A DNA stretch of 64,000 nt from Mesorhizobium sp. 131-2-1 (GTDB lineage: Bacteria > Pseudomonadota > Alphaproteobacteria > Rhizobiales > Rhizobiaceae): NCBI RefSeq assembly GCF_016756535.1, contig NZ_AP023247.1, positions 4,712,501-4,776,500 of the forward strand, in the 5' to 3' direction. The first letter of the stretch is position 1, and every line of letters starts with the position of its first letter. This document shows, in pieces, positions 9,556 to 18,918 of the stretch. A program made the translations under genes and the position numbers. A model generated the notes under the pieces. The model was not told the origin of the DNA and did not search any database. It saw nothing but the letters and a program-made list of their open reading frames with translations.

Positions 9556-11676
9556 TCAGGCGCTAAGCTCTTGCGCCTTGCGCAGCCACACCTTGTTGTC
9601 GTGCAGCGCGGCACCGCCGTAGGGCGCGGGCGCATCGGCGCCGGTCAGCACGTTGATGCCCTCGCCGCGTTCATGCGCGCTGTTCGGCCAGATGCCTTCG
9701 GCGATCACCACGCCGCGCCTGATGCCGTCGAAGAATTTGGCGTGCAGCACCAGCTCGCCGCGCTGGTTGCCGACCTCGACGCGGCCGCCATCGGCAAGTC
9801 CGAGCTCGGCGGCATCCTCGGGATGCAGGAGCAGCACCGGCTTGCCTTCCTTTTCCTTCGACACGGGCGTCTCGGCAAAGGTTGAGTTGAGGAAGTTGCG
9901 CGCCGGCGAGGTGGTCAGCCGGAACGGGTGCTCTTTATCTGCAACCTCGATTAGTTCGACATGGTCGGGGAATTCCGGCAGCCGCTCCACCGGCCCGAAC
10001 AGGCCCATGCTCTTCGGCGGCCGGTTGGGCGCCGACTGCCCCGCCCAGTCGGGACGGAAGCGGAACTTTCCATCCGGATGGCCGAAGCCGTTGATGAAAT
10101 GCGCCGCCTCGAAATCAGGCTGCACATCGACCCACTTCTGCTCCTTCAGGCTGTCGAAGCTGCCGAGCCCGCGTTTGCCGAGGATGATGTCGATATGCTG
10201 CCGCTCGGTCAGGCCAAAGCCCGGCCTGTCGCCGACGCCGAGCCGTTTTGCCAGCTCCTCGATGACATAGTGGTTGGTGCGCGGACCTTCCGGCGGATCG
10301 ATCAGTTTTGGTCCCGCCGTGATGTGCTGATTGCCGCCGCCCTTGTAGATGTCGTCATGCTCCAGGAACATCGTCGCCGGCAGCACGACATCGGCGAGGC
10401 TGGCCGTGTCGGTAATGAACTGCTCGTGCACGCAGGCGAACAGGTCGTCGCGCAGGAAACCCTGCTTCACCAGCCGCTGCTCGGGCGCAACATTGACCGG
10501 ATTGGTGTTCTGGATGAGCAGCGCCGTCACCGGCGGTCCGCCATAGAGCGCGTCCGCTGCCCCGGTCAGCACCGGGCCGATGCGCGAATGATCGAGATGG
10601 CGGATCTTGGGATCGCGCATCGCCGTACCTTCGAGCACGTCCTGGTTCAGCTTGAAGATGCCCGAATTGGAGTGGAAGGCGCCACCGCCCTCATATTGCC
10701 AGGCGCCGGTTACGGCGGCGATCGAGGCCGCCGCATGCATGTTGACCGAGCCGTTGCGCTGGCGCGAAAAACCGTAGCCCAGGCGGAAATAGGTCTTCCT
10801 GGTCGTGCCGACGAGATGCGCGAAGGCCTCGATCTCGGCGACGTTCAACCCGGTGATCGCAGCTGCCCATTCCGGCGTGCGCGTCTTGAGATGTTTCTCC
10901 AGCCCGTGCGGATCGTCGGTGTATTTCTCGAGATAGGCGCGGTCGGCAAAGCCGTCGCGGAAAAGCACATGCATGACCGCGCAGGCCAGCGCACCGTCGG
11001 TGCCGGGCTTCAGCACCAGGCCCATATCGGCCTGCTTCATCGTCGCGTTCTCATAGACGTCGATGACGACGATCTTGGCCCCGCGTTCCTTGCGCGCCTT
11101 GATCGCGTGCGTCATGACGTTGACCTGCGTGACCACGGCATTGGTGCCCCAGATCACCACGCAGTCGGACTTGGCCATCTCGCGCGGATCGGGACCGCGC
11201 AACGCGCCTGCCCCCACCATCCAGCCGGTCCAGGCGAGGTTGGTGCAGATCGAACCGAAGAAGCCGGAGTACTTCTTCGCGTGGCGCAGCCGGTCGATAC
11301 CGTCGCGCTGCACTAGGCCCATCGTTCCGGCATAGTAGTAGGGCCAGACCGTCTCGGAACCGTACCGCTCCTCGGCCTTGATGAACTTCTCGGCGACGAG
11401 GTCGAGCGCCGCATCCCAGCTCGATTCCTTCCAGGCGCCGTCGCCTTTGGCCCCCGCCCTGACGAGCGGCTTCAGCAGACGGTCCGGGTGGTGGACGCGG
11501 TCGGCATAGCGCGCGACCTTGGCGCAGATCACGCCTGAAGTGTAGCTGTTGGCCTTGGCGCCATAGACGCGGCCAATGCGTTTCTCATCGAGTAGCTCGA
11601 CTTCGAGCGCGCAGGTCGACGGGCAGTCATGCGGACAGGCCGAATGGCCGATCCTGAGCTTGGCATGTTGGTTCAT
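9556..11676 (-). CDS. Molybdopterin-dependent oxidoreductase (bis-MGD family)
   Basis: 706 residues, single-subunit size. N-terminal [4Fe-4S] site from C14, C18, C22 and C51 (CPHDCPSTC, then GVICAK). The molybdopterin domains follow, and a C-terminal cofactor-binding domain starts near LTTSPARNFLNSTF. No twin-arginine signal is seen, so it is probably cytoplasmic. No electron-transfer subunit is encoded next to it. The substrate is unknown; members of this group act on formate, nitrate, sulfoxides and other compounds. The moaD/moaE genes of its cofactor pathway lie at 38.7-39.5 kb. Confidence 0.9.
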   Translation of the reverse strand: MNQHAKLRIGHSACPHDCPSTCALEVELLDEKRIGRVYGAKANSYTSGVICAKVARYADRVHHPDRLLKPLVRAGAKGDGAWKESSWDAALDLVAEKFIKAEERYGSETVWPYYYAGTMGLVQRDGIDRLRHAKKYSGFFGSICTNLAWTGWMVGAGALRGPDPREMAKSDCVVIWGTNAVVTQVNVMTHAIKARKERGAKIVVIDVYENATMKQADMGLVLKPGTDGALACAVMHVLFRDGFADRAYLEKYTDDPHGLEKHLKTRTPEWAAAITGLNVAEIEAFAHLVGTTRKTYFRLGYGFSRQRNGSVNMHAAASIAAVTGAWQYEGGGAFHSNSGIFKLNQDVLEGTAMRDPKIRHLDHSRIGPVLTGAADALYGGPPVTALLIQNTNPVNVAPEQRLVKQGFLRDDLFACVHEQFITDTASLADVVLPATMFLEHDDIYKGGGNQHITAGPKLIDPPEGPRTNHYVIEELAKRLGVGDRPGFGLTERQHIDIILGKRGLGSFDSLKEQKWVDVQPDFEAAHFINGFGHPDGKFRFRPDWAGQSAPNRPPKSMGLFGPVERLPEFPDHVELIEVADKEHPFRLTTSPARNFLNSTFAETPVSKEKEGKPVLLLHPEDAAELGLADGGRVEVGNQRGELVLHAKFFDGIRRGVVIAEGIWPNSAHERGEGINVLTGADAPAPYGGAALHDNKVWLRKAQELSA

Positions 11677-11806
11677 GGACCCTGTCTAGCGGCTTTAAGG
11701 CGCGGCGTGTAGGTCCAGATTGGGCGTGGATTTGTGCTGGCTTGCGAGGATGTGCTGCGCAGCGCGGTTGCGACGATGTAATCTTTGCGCGGCGCCCGAG
11801 CTGCCA

Positions 11807-11828
11807 ATCTCCCCCTTGCGGGGGAGAT
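11807..11828. repeat. RIME-like palindrome
   Basis: Perfect inverted repeat ATCTCCCCC-TTGC-GGGGGAGAT between the start of the molybdopterin enzyme gene and the 3' end of the flavoprotein gene. It is a short version of the palindromic core seen at 46.9 kb. It lies just beyond the flavoprotein stop and could act as a transcript end. Confidence 0.7.
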
Positions 11829-11864
11829 CACGCGCTCGACCGCGCCGCCTCGAACTCCGCCCCC

Positions 11865-13007
11865 TTACATCCCGAACCACCGCGCCCGGCGGCTGGAGCC
11901 GAAATGCTCCTTGTCGGCCCTGAGCGCCAGCGAGGCTTCGTGGTAGGTGCCGGTCGGCTTCGGACCGGAGAAGAAATCGACCTCGACCTTGCCGATGCGG
12001 CCGCCGCCGAACTCGATGTAGCAGGTGCCGAAGCCGTCATATTGTTTCGCCGTGCCGCTGTTGGAGAGCTTGACGATCAGGTCACTGGCGACGGCGCGCG
12101 CGGCGCCCTCGGCGAACACGCCGGCTTTCGGCGTGCCGGTGTTGGCGCCGTCGCCCACGGCATAGACCCCGGCAAAGCTGGTCTCCAGGGTCCTCGGATT
12201 GACTGTGATCCAGCCATTCTCGGTCATGCCGCTGGCAATCACCACGTCGGGCACGCGGTGCCGGGGCACGCCGAGGAACAGGTCGAATGGCATCTCCACC
12301 CCGTCGTCGAGGATCGCGACTTTCCTCGCATTGTCGATGGAAGTGACGCGGCGGCCCGGAATGAAGCCGATGTTGCGCTCGACGAAGGCGGAGACCAGCG
12401 CGCGCGAGGTTTCCGGCGACGGGGGCACAGGGCTCGGCAGCGGCAGCACGAAATTGACCTCGCAGGCCTCGCGCACGCCGCGCTTGACCAGATAGTCGTG
12501 CAGCATGAGCGCGCATTCGCTGGGCGCCGGCGGGCATTTGTAGGGCGCGCCGCAAACCCCGACCAGCGCCCTTCCCTTGGTGAAGGTGGGCAGCACGTCG
12601 CGCAGCCGCTCGGCGCCGGCGACCGTGTAGAATTCATTGGTTCCGGCGAGCCCCGGCGTCGCCTCGAAATCATAGTCGGCGCCAAGCGCCACGATGAGGA
12701 AATCGGCCTCATGGACGCCGGCATCGGTGGTGACGCGCCGGCTTTCTGGGTCTATCGCCGTGACCGTCTGCCTGAGCAGGCGCACGCCCGGCTTGGCATA
12801 GTTGGAGTAAGGCAGGCGCACCTGATCCGCAGTCTTGTGGCCGAACATGACGTCGAGCTTGGAAAAGCCGAAGACGAAGGCGTCGCTCTTGTCGATCAAG
12901 GTGACGTCGATGTTGGCGCCGAAGGTCTCGGACAGCAGGCTGGTGAGTTCGAGGCCGCCAAAGCCCGCCCCAAGGACGAGGACGCGCGGTTTGCTGGAAG
13001 TGTTCAT
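11865..13007 (-). CDS. FAD-dependent pyridine nucleotide-disulfide oxidoreductase, SQR-like
   Basis: 380 residues. N-terminal FAD-binding VLVLGAGFGGLE, second dinucleotide region near LIVALGADYDFE, and a C-terminal GVYAVGDGAN motif contacting FAD. The segment VCGAPYKCPPAPSECA carries a Cys placed as in sulfide:quinone oxidoreductases and flavocytochrome c sulfide dehydrogenases. It is therefore a better match to that branch than to NDH-2, though the substrate is not proven. It is the last gene of a probable three-gene minus-strand run after the SRPBCC-like protein and a peroxiredoxin. Confidence 0.8.
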   Translation of the reverse strand: MNTSSKPRVLVLGAGFGGLELTSLLSETFGANIDVTLIDKSDAFVFGFSKLDVMFGHKTADQVRLPYSNYAKPGVRLLRQTVTAIDPESRRVTTDAGVHEADFLIVALGADYDFEATPGLAGTNEFYTVAGAERLRDVLPTFTKGRALVGVCGAPYKCPPAPSECALMLHDYLVKRGVREACEVNFVLPLPSPVPPSPETSRALVSAFVERNIGFIPGRRVTSIDNARKVAILDDGVEMPFDLFLGVPRHRVPDVVIASGMTENGWITVNPRTLETSFAGVYAVGDGANTGTPKAGVFAEGAARAVASDLIVKLSNSGTAKQYDGFGTCYIEFGGGRIGKVEVDFFSGPKPTGTYHEASLALRADKEHFGSSRRARWFGM

Positions 13008-13060
13008 GTTACCCTCTGGTTGTTTGCTTGGAATGACGCGCGTCGTACCCGGAGTTCCCC

Positions 13061-13489
13061 CTAGTACCAGTGGCTGAGCGTGGCGGCGTCCTCGGCGAAG
13101 ATCACGCCGAAGAAGCCGTCAATCATTCTCAGCGTGTCGGCATCGCTCATGCCGGGCAGCGCCGGGAAGTCGCCTTCCATATCCACCTTGGTCCTGCCAC
13201 CCATCGGCGTGTAGCTATGGGTGAACCGCGCGCCGTCGAAGGCGCCGCCGGTCAGCCTGGTTTCGATGCCGCGCGGCGGATCGAGCGTATGCTGGACCTG
13301 CATGACGAAGGTGGTTCCGTCGGGATTATAGACCTCGGCGTCGAGCGTGACGACATTGCCGGCCACGCCGGCGAGCCGATGGCTCTTGAAGGCCAGATGC
13401 CGGTGGTTGCCGGCGCTCATATATTGGAACAGCCGCTCCAGCGTGGTTTCGAAGACGGCGATGGCGGGCTTGCTGTAGTGCACGGTCAT
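13061..13489 (-). CDS. Small conserved protein, possibly SRPBCC-fold
   Basis: 142 residues, no signal peptide. The opening VHYSKPAIAVFETTLERLFQYM, alternating strands in the middle and a C-terminal long helix (DADTLRMIDGFFGVIFAED) fit a START/SRPBCC-like helix-grip fold, but I do not recognise a named family. It lies between a peroxiredoxin gene (84 bp upstream) and the SQR-like flavoprotein gene, so a role in the same redox process is likely. Function unknown. Confidence 0.65.
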   Translation of the reverse strand: MTVHYSKPAIAVFETTLERLFQYMSAGNHRHLAFKSHRLAGVAGNVVTLDAEVYNPDGTTFVMQVQHTLDPPRGIETRLTGGAFDGARFTHSYTPMGGRTKVDMEGDFPALPGMSDADTLRMIDGFFGVIFAEDAATLSHWY

Positions 13490-13573
13490 GGCGGTCAGCT
13501 CCTCCGATGGTGCTTGGGCGCGCGGCCGGGAAGGGTCTCGCCGCTCCCCGGCCGCGGCTCACGCGGCCACGGC

Positions 13574-14236
13574 TCAGGCTTGCGGCTGCGGGACGATGCG
13601 GATGTAGGGCTTCGGCGCCTTCCAACCGTTCGGGTAGATCTTGGCCGCCTCGTCGTTCGACACCGAGCCGGCGATGACGACGTCCTCGCCCTGGCGCCAG
13701 TTGACCGGCGTCGCGACCCGGTGCCTGGCGGTGAGCTGCAGGGAATCGATGACGCGCAGGATCTCGTCGAAGTTCCGGCCGGTGGTCATCGGATAGGAGA
13801 TCAGCAGCTTGACCTTCTTGTCGGGCCCGATGACGTAGACGTTGCGCACTGTCTGGTTGTCGGCGGCGGTGCGGCCCTCCGACGTGTCGCCGACGGTCGC
13901 CGGCAGCATGTCGTAGAGCTTGGAGATCGAAAGCGTCGGGTCGCCGATCATCGGGTAGTTCGGCGCGTGGCCTTGCGTCTCCTTGATGTCCATGGCCCAG
14001 CTCTGGTGCCTGTCGACGGGATCGACGCTGAGCCCGATGATCTTGACGTTGCGCTTGTCGAATTCAGGCTTGAGCTTGGCCATGTAGCCGAGCTCGGTGG
14101 TGCAGATCGGCGTAAAATCCTTGGGGTGGGAGAAAAGGACTCCCCAGGAGTCGCCGAGCCAGGAATGGAAGCTGATATGGCCTTCGGTGGTCTCGGCTTC
14201 GAAGTCCGGGGCGGTGTCGTTGATGCGGATAGACAT
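13574..14236 (-). CDS. 1-Cys peroxiredoxin (Prx6/AhpC-TSA type)
   Basis: 220 residues. The peroxidatic Cys is C45 in HPKDFTPICTTELG, with Thr two to three positions before it as required. There is no resolving Cys in the C-terminal third, and the length (about 220) and C-terminal extension match the Prx6 class. It reduces peroxides in the cytoplasm. It is the first gene of the minus-strand redox run; the SARP-type regulator starts 149 bp away in the opposite direction. Confidence 0.92.
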   Translation of the reverse strand: MSIRINDTAPDFEAETTEGHISFHSWLGDSWGVLFSHPKDFTPICTTELGYMAKLKPEFDKRNVKIIGLSVDPVDRHQSWAMDIKETQGHAPNYPMIGDPTLSISKLYDMLPATVGDTSEGRTAADNQTVRNVYVIGPDKKVKLLISYPMTTGRNFDEILRVIDSLQLTARHRVATPVNWRQGEDVVIAGSVSNDEAAKIYPNGWKAPKPYIRIVPQPQA

Positions 14237-14384
14237 GTGCGTTCTCCTCTTGGGAATGGGTTGACGCGCCCATACTGGCCGGCCCGCGTTCCTCCACCGT
14301 TCCCCGAATGCGCTTTGCGTGTGCCGGCCCTTTCCATCGATGCAGTTGCATGACTATGGTGCGCGGGGCGGCTGGGGAGTCAAA

Positions 14385-16106
14385 ATGCGCGTAAAGGTGG
14401 ATTTGCTTGGCCAGTTTCGTGTGTCCGTCGATGGACGCGCGTCTTCCGCGGCGGCGTGGCGGCGTACGAGCAGCGTGACGCTGGTCAAATTGCTGGCGCT
14501 TGCACGGCGTCACCGGCTGCACCGCGAGCAGGTGATGGATGCGCTGTGGCCGGACCTTGAACCTGATGCGGCGGCCGCCAATCTGCGCAAGGCCGTCCAC
14601 TTCACCCGGCGCGCGCTCGGCGCGCATGACATCATCGCGCTCGACGGCGAGATCGTGGCGCTGGCGCCCGGCGCCGAGCTTGCCGTCGACGCCACCCTGT
14701 TCGAGGCCGAAGCGACGGCGGCGCTGCAGGCGAACGATCGCGCGGCCACGGAACAGGCTGCCCAGCGCTACGCCGGCGACCTGCTGCCGGAGGACCGCTA
14801 CGCCGAATGGGCCGAGGAGCCGCGCCAACGGCTGCGCGAGCTCTATGTGCGCGTGCTGGAGGCCGCCGGCCTCTGGGAACGATTGCTGGCGGTCGACCCC
14901 GCCGACGAGCGCGCCGCGCGGGCACTGATGCAGGTGGCGCTCGACGCCGGCAATCGCGGCGAGGTCGTACGGCAGTTCGAGCGGCTGCGCGAAAGCCTGC
15001 GCGTCGATCTCGGTGTCGGCCCGCAAGCGGCAACGGTCGTCATCTACGAGAAGGCGCTGGCGCTCGGCGGCGCGCAGCCGACCGGAATCGCCGAGCGGGT
15101 GCGCGGGCTTTTGGCTTGGGGCATTATCCAGCTCAACAGCGGCGACTTCGGCGATGCCGGGCGCAAGGGCACGGAAGCTCGCACCCTGGCGATTGCCGCC
15201 GAACTCGGGCGCGAGGTCGGCGAAGCAAGCGCGCTGATCGGGCTCGCCGCACATATGCAGGGGCAATGGCAGGAGCTTTTCCAGTCCGAGTTCGTCGACT
15301 GGGTTCGCGGCGCGCCAAGCGTTGCCTCCAGCGTCTTCGATGGGCACCTGTGCCTGGCGGAATTCTGCCTCTACCGGGCCGGCGGACACGAGCATATGGC
15401 CAAGGCGGCGCGCGAGCTGCTCGGCATCGCCGAGGCCGCCGGATCGGTCCCCGGCCGCGTGCTTGCCTCGCTGATCCTCGGCGAGGCGGAGCTTTTCTCC
15501 GGCCGGCTGACCGCGCCCGAGGAGCTGTTGACCCGCGCCGGACAGCTCAGCGCCGAGGCCGGAGCCCCGTTCGGCGAGGCGCTGGCGCTGCATCGGCTTG
15601 GCGAGATCGCTTTGGCGCGCGGCCAGAAATGGCGCGCCGGCCGGCTCCTGCAGAAGGGATTGCGCCTTGCCGAATCGACGTGGCTCGCCCCGCATCTGCT
15701 GATCCGTTTCCAGGCACTGGCGGTCGAGGCGGCGGCGACGCAATCGCAGGCGATTGAGGCGATCCGGCAAGGTGACCGCCGGCTCGCCGAAAAATGCACC
15801 TGCCAGCCCTGCTCGATGGGGTTTCGCGTCGCATCCTCGATCGCGCTGGCCGAGGCCGGCGAGCTCGACCAGGCGAGCCGGCGCATCGACGAGGCCGAGC
15901 GGTTGGCCGGCATGTGGCAAGGCGGACCCTGGGTCGCCGCCGTCTGGGAAGCGCGCGGCGTGCACCGCCAGGCGCGGGGCGAAAGCGACCAGGCCTCCGC
16001 GCTATTGCGCGAAGCGGCCGCCCGCTACGCCGACCTCGGCCGCCCGCGCGACCAGGAGCGATGCCTGGCGCGGGCGCAGGCAGTGGAGGTGCGGCTGGCG
16101 GGGTAA
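14385..16106 (+). CDS. SARP-type regulator with BTAD domain
   Basis: 573 residues from the ATG at 14385, chosen because GGGGAG precedes it at good spacing; the frame is also open 22 codons upstream. An OmpR-like winged-helix domain (about 1-95: KVDLLGQFRVSVDG, VMDALWPDLEPDAAAANLRK) is followed by a bacterial transcriptional activation domain at about 95-245 and a helical-repeat C-terminus of TPR type. SARP regulators are best known from actinomycete secondary metabolism. Here it is divergent from the peroxiredoxin operon and could control it. Confidence 0.82.
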   Translation: MRVKVDLLGQFRVSVDGRASSAAAWRRTSSVTLVKLLALARRHRLHREQVMDALWPDLEPDAAAANLRKAVHFTRRALGAHDIIALDGEIVALAPGAELAVDATLFEAEATAALQANDRAATEQAAQRYAGDLLPEDRYAEWAEEPRQRLRELYVRVLEAAGLWERLLAVDPADERAARALMQVALDAGNRGEVVRQFERLRESLRVDLGVGPQAATVVIYEKALALGGAQPTGIAERVRGLLAWGIIQLNSGDFGDAGRKGTEARTLAIAAELGREVGEASALIGLAAHMQGQWQELFQSEFVDWVRGAPSVASSVFDGHLCLAEFCLYRAGGHEHMAKAARELLGIAEAAGSVPGRVLASLILGEAELFSGRLTAPEELLTRAGQLSAEAGAPFGEALALHRLGEIALARGQKWRAGRLLQKGLRLAESTWLAPHLLIRFQALAVEAAATQSQAIEAIRQGDRRLAEKCTCQPCSMGFRVASSIALAEAGELDQASRRIDEAERLAGMWQGGPWVAAVWEARGVHRQARGESDQASALLREAAARYADLGRPRDQERCLARAQAVEVRLAG

Positions 16107-16117
16107 GTGGCACCTCC

Positions 16118-16304
16118 CCTTCTCCCCTTGTGGGAGAAGGTGGCCGAGCGAAGCTCGGACGGATGAGGGGTGCTGGACGGAGTGCTACTTCGAAGATTCT
16201 AGACGCTTGAAATCTCTCGATATTCTCACGCCGCGTTTCTTCCAACACCCCGCATCCGTCTCGGCGCTGCGCGCCGATCCACCTTCTCCCACAAGGGGAG
16301 AAGG
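16118..16304. repeat. RIME-like element with long inverted arms between convergent genes
   Basis: The left arm (16118-16176) and right arm (16242-16304) are inverted copies of about 60 bp, differing at few positions. Each contains the smaller palindrome CCTTCTCCCC...GGGAGAAGG. About 65 bp separate them. The element fills the gap between the 3' ends of the SARP gene and the ABC-F gene and could form a hairpin ending both transcripts. Its make-up resembles rhizobial mosaic intergenic repeats. Confidence 0.8.
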
Positions 16305-16318
16305 AAGAACTACGCGCC

Positions 16319-18196
16319 CTACTCCGCGATCCCTTCCTCGTACTCGGCCGACATGGTCAGCCACTTGTCCTCGTTCTGCGCCAGTGTAGCCGCAAGCTGC
16401 GAGCGCTCCTTGGCCAGTCGCGTCGCGGTCGAGGGGTCTTTCTCGTAGATCGCCGGATTGGCGAGCTCGTCCTCTATCAGGTCGATGCGCTTGCGGGTGC
16501 GATCCATCAGCGCCTCGGTGGCGCGGATTTCCTTCGCCAGCGGTTCGAGCGCGGCGCGGCGTTGCGCGGCCTCGCGGCGGCGGTCGGCCTTGGAGGCCTT
16601 GTCCGCTTCCTTCTGCTCGCGGCGATTGGAGGAAACGCCGGTGACCAGCGTCTTGTAGTCTTCGAGGTCGCCGTCATAGGGATTGACCGCGCCGTCCTTG
16701 ACCAGCCACAGCCGGTCCGCCGTCGCTTCCAGCAGATGGCGGTCGTGCGAGATCAGGATCACCGCGCCCGGAAAATCGTTCAGCGCATGGATCAGCGATT
16801 CACGGCTGTCGATGTCGAGATGGTTGGTAGGCTCGTCGAGGATGAAGAGGTTCGGGCCCTCGAAGGCCGACAGGCCCATCAAGAGGCGCGCCTTCTCGCC
16901 GCCGGAGAGATCCTTGGCGGCGGTGTTCATCTTCTCGGTCGTCAGGCCGAACTGGGCGACGCGGGCGCGCACCTTCGATTCCGGCGCCTCCGGCATCAGC
17001 CGGCGCACATGCTCATAGGCGTTTTCCTCGGGGCGCAGATCGTCGAGCTGGTGCTGCGCGAAAATCGCCACCTTGAGGCCCGGCGCCACCGTCATGGTGC
17101 CGGTCTCGGCCTTCAGGCGGCCGGCGAGCATCTTGGCGAAGGTCGACTTGCCGTTGCCGTTGGCGCCGAGCAGCGCAATGCGGTCGTCGGCATCGATGCG
17201 CAGCGTCATCTTCTTCAGGATCGGATTGCCCTCGCTGTAGCCGACATTGACGCCATTGAGCGCAACGATCGGCGAGGCCACCGTCTTCACCGGCTCGGGG
17301 AAGGAGAACGGCCGCACCGTGTCGTTCACGATCGCCGCGATCGGCTTCATCTTCTCCAGCGCCTTCAGCCGCGACTGCGCCTGCCTTGCCTTCGACGCCT
17401 TGGCGCGGAAACGCTCGACGAAGGACTCCATGTGCTTGCGTGCCGCTTCCTGCTTGACGCGGCTCTTCTCCTGCAGCTCGCGCTGCTCGGTGAGCTGGCG
17501 CTCGAACTGGTCGTAGCCGCCGCGCCAGAGGGTCAGCTTCTTCTGGTCGAGATGGACGATGGAGTTGACGGCGCGGTTGAGCAGGTCGCGATCGTGCGAG
17601 ATCAAAAGCACGGTGTGCGGGTATTTGGAGACGTAGTTCTCCAGCCACAGCGTGCCTTCGAGGTCGAGATAGTTGGTCGGCTCGTCGAGCAGCAGCAGGT
17701 CGGGCTCGGAGAACAGCACGGCCGCCAGCGCAACGCGCATGCGCCAGCCGCCGGAGAAGGACGAAGCCGGACGCTTCTGCGCGGCGTCGTCGAAGCCGAG
17801 GCCGGCAAGGATGGTGGCCGCGCGGGACTCGGCCGAATGCGCGTCGATGTCGGCCAGCCGCGTGTGGATCTCGGCGATGCGGTGCGGATCGGTGGCGGTC
17901 TTTTCCTCTTCGATCAGCGCCTGGCGCTCGGCATCGGCCTTGAGCACGATGTCGATCAGCGGCTCCTCGGTGCCCGGCGCTTCCTGCGCCACCTGGCCGA
18001 TGCGGGTGTTCTTGGGCAGGCTGATCGAGCCGGTCTCGGAGGGGAAATCGCCGGTGATCGCCTTGAACAGCGTCGTCTTGCCGGTGCCGTTGCGGCCGAC
18101 CAGGCCGGCCTTGGTGCCGGCCGGCAGGGTCAGCGAGGCATGATCGAGAAGCAGGCGCCCCGCCATGCGCAGCGAGAGGTCGTTGATGATAAGCAT
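16319..18196 (-). CDS. ABC-F family ATPase
   Basis: 625 residues from the ATG at 18196. Two ATP-binding cassettes: Walker A GRNGTGKTT and GANGNGKST, signatures SFSGGWRMRVALA and LSGGEKARLLMG, Walker B LLLLDEPTNYLD and LFILDEPTNHLD. There are no membrane segments, and a charged linker of about 80 residues joins the cassettes, as in ABC-F proteins that act on the ribosome. The C-terminus has a long coiled-coil region (about 530-620), as in Uup. It may be a translation factor or a Uup-type nucleic-acid-binding ATPase. Confidence 0.93.
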   Translation of the reverse strand: MLIINDLSLRMAGRLLLDHASLTLPAGTKAGLVGRNGTGKTTLFKAITGDFPSETGSISLPKNTRIGQVAQEAPGTEEPLIDIVLKADAERQALIEEEKTATDPHRIAEIHTRLADIDAHSAESRAATILAGLGFDDAAQKRPASSFSGGWRMRVALAAVLFSEPDLLLLDEPTNYLDLEGTLWLENYVSKYPHTVLLISHDRDLLNRAVNSIVHLDQKKLTLWRGGYDQFERQLTEQRELQEKSRVKQEAARKHMESFVERFRAKASKARQAQSRLKALEKMKPIAAIVNDTVRPFSFPEPVKTVASPIVALNGVNVGYSEGNPILKKMTLRIDADDRIALLGANGNGKSTFAKMLAGRLKAETGTMTVAPGLKVAIFAQHQLDDLRPEENAYEHVRRLMPEAPESKVRARVAQFGLTTEKMNTAAKDLSGGEKARLLMGLSAFEGPNLFILDEPTNHLDIDSRESLIHALNDFPGAVILISHDRHLLEATADRLWLVKDGAVNPYDGDLEDYKTLVTGVSSNRREQKEADKASKADRRREAAQRRAALEPLAKEIRATEALMDRTRKRIDLIEDELANPAIYEKDPSTATRLAKERSQLAATLAQNEDKWLTMSAEYEEGIAE

Positions 18197-18918
18197 GGCC
18201 GCGCTTTTGCACGGCTGGCCCACGCTTCGCAAGTGCCAGCCTCGCGGCATGGCTCGCCCCGAGGCCAGCGCTGGCCAAATTGCAAAATGCGCGGCCGGCG
18301 GGAACCAGATGCGCGGCGAGGCGTTTGGAGCCGGTGATCCGCTATTTCGCCCTCGCCTTCATCTTTTTCCAGGTCGCCACGACAGCCGCGCTGGCGACGC
18401 AGGTGGTGCTGTTTGAGGGCCAGACCGCTGACGTGCAATCCTTGCAACTGGCGGGGGGAGCAAGCGGAGCACCAACGCTGCCTCTCGTGGGGGACGTGGC
18501 GAGCAGGCCAGAGCGGGGCGCGAAGCAACACCTGCTGATCCAAATTGATACCGGAAAACCAATCTGAGCATCTCCGGTGAATGACTGAGAGGCCGGTGGG
18601 ACAGCGCCCCTGTTCGGCCTGACATCTCCTACCTCGATGCATCGCGGATAGTGGGCGCTTGCTCGAAACCGGAATGTTACCGGTACACTGGCGGTTTTCG
18701 GCCGAGAAATCGATATACCAGACAACTTGAAGTTCAGCCTTAGCATATATTAGCGCCCGGCGTGTGCGTGCGATATGCGATGGCCGGAAAAATCTTCCCG
18801 CGCACGCGTGATGCTTTGCGAAAAGTTGATTTCATTTTCTGGCTGATACTGTGATCTTAGGTTCGCGCCGCGAGTCGCCTCGAGCGCCAACGATAAATTT
18901 CTTTGCTCAGGAGCCACG
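18197..18918. other. Gene-poor region with repeat remnants and an AT-rich promoter stretch
   Basis: About 720 bp. A short open frame (18334-18567) is listed separately. Around 18455-18640 the sequence resembles the palindromic element at 46.9 kb, in degenerate form. From about 18660 to 18900 it becomes AT-rich and probably holds the promoter for the small gene at 18919. No RNA gene was recognised. Confidence 0.4.
18334..18567 (+). CDS. Possible small exported peptide with repeat-derived tail
   Basis: 77 residues from a GTG. The first part (VIRYFALAFIFFQVATTAALA) looks like a signal peptide and continues TQVVLFEGQTADVQ. The tail GAPTLPLVGDVASRPERGAK is what the degenerate palindromic repeat in this interval encodes. 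This may be a genuine gene truncated by repeat insertion, or a chance frame. The start context is weak. Confidence 0.3.
   Translation: MIRYFALAFIFFQVATTAALATQVVLFEGQTADVQSLQLAGGASGAPTLPLVGDVASRPERGAKQHLLIQIDTGKPI

Noticed and set aside
14064..15965. A 633-codon minus-strand frame opposite the SARP gene
   Set aside because: It runs across the SARP coding sequence and part of the peroxiredoxin gene and encodes no domain; the plus-strand protein has clear motifs.
16562..18337. A 591-codon open frame on the plus strand opposite the ABC-F gene
   Set aside because: It is antisense to a gene with complete ABC-F motifs, has a biased Arg/Ala/Gly composition and no recognisable domain. High GC content makes such frames common.
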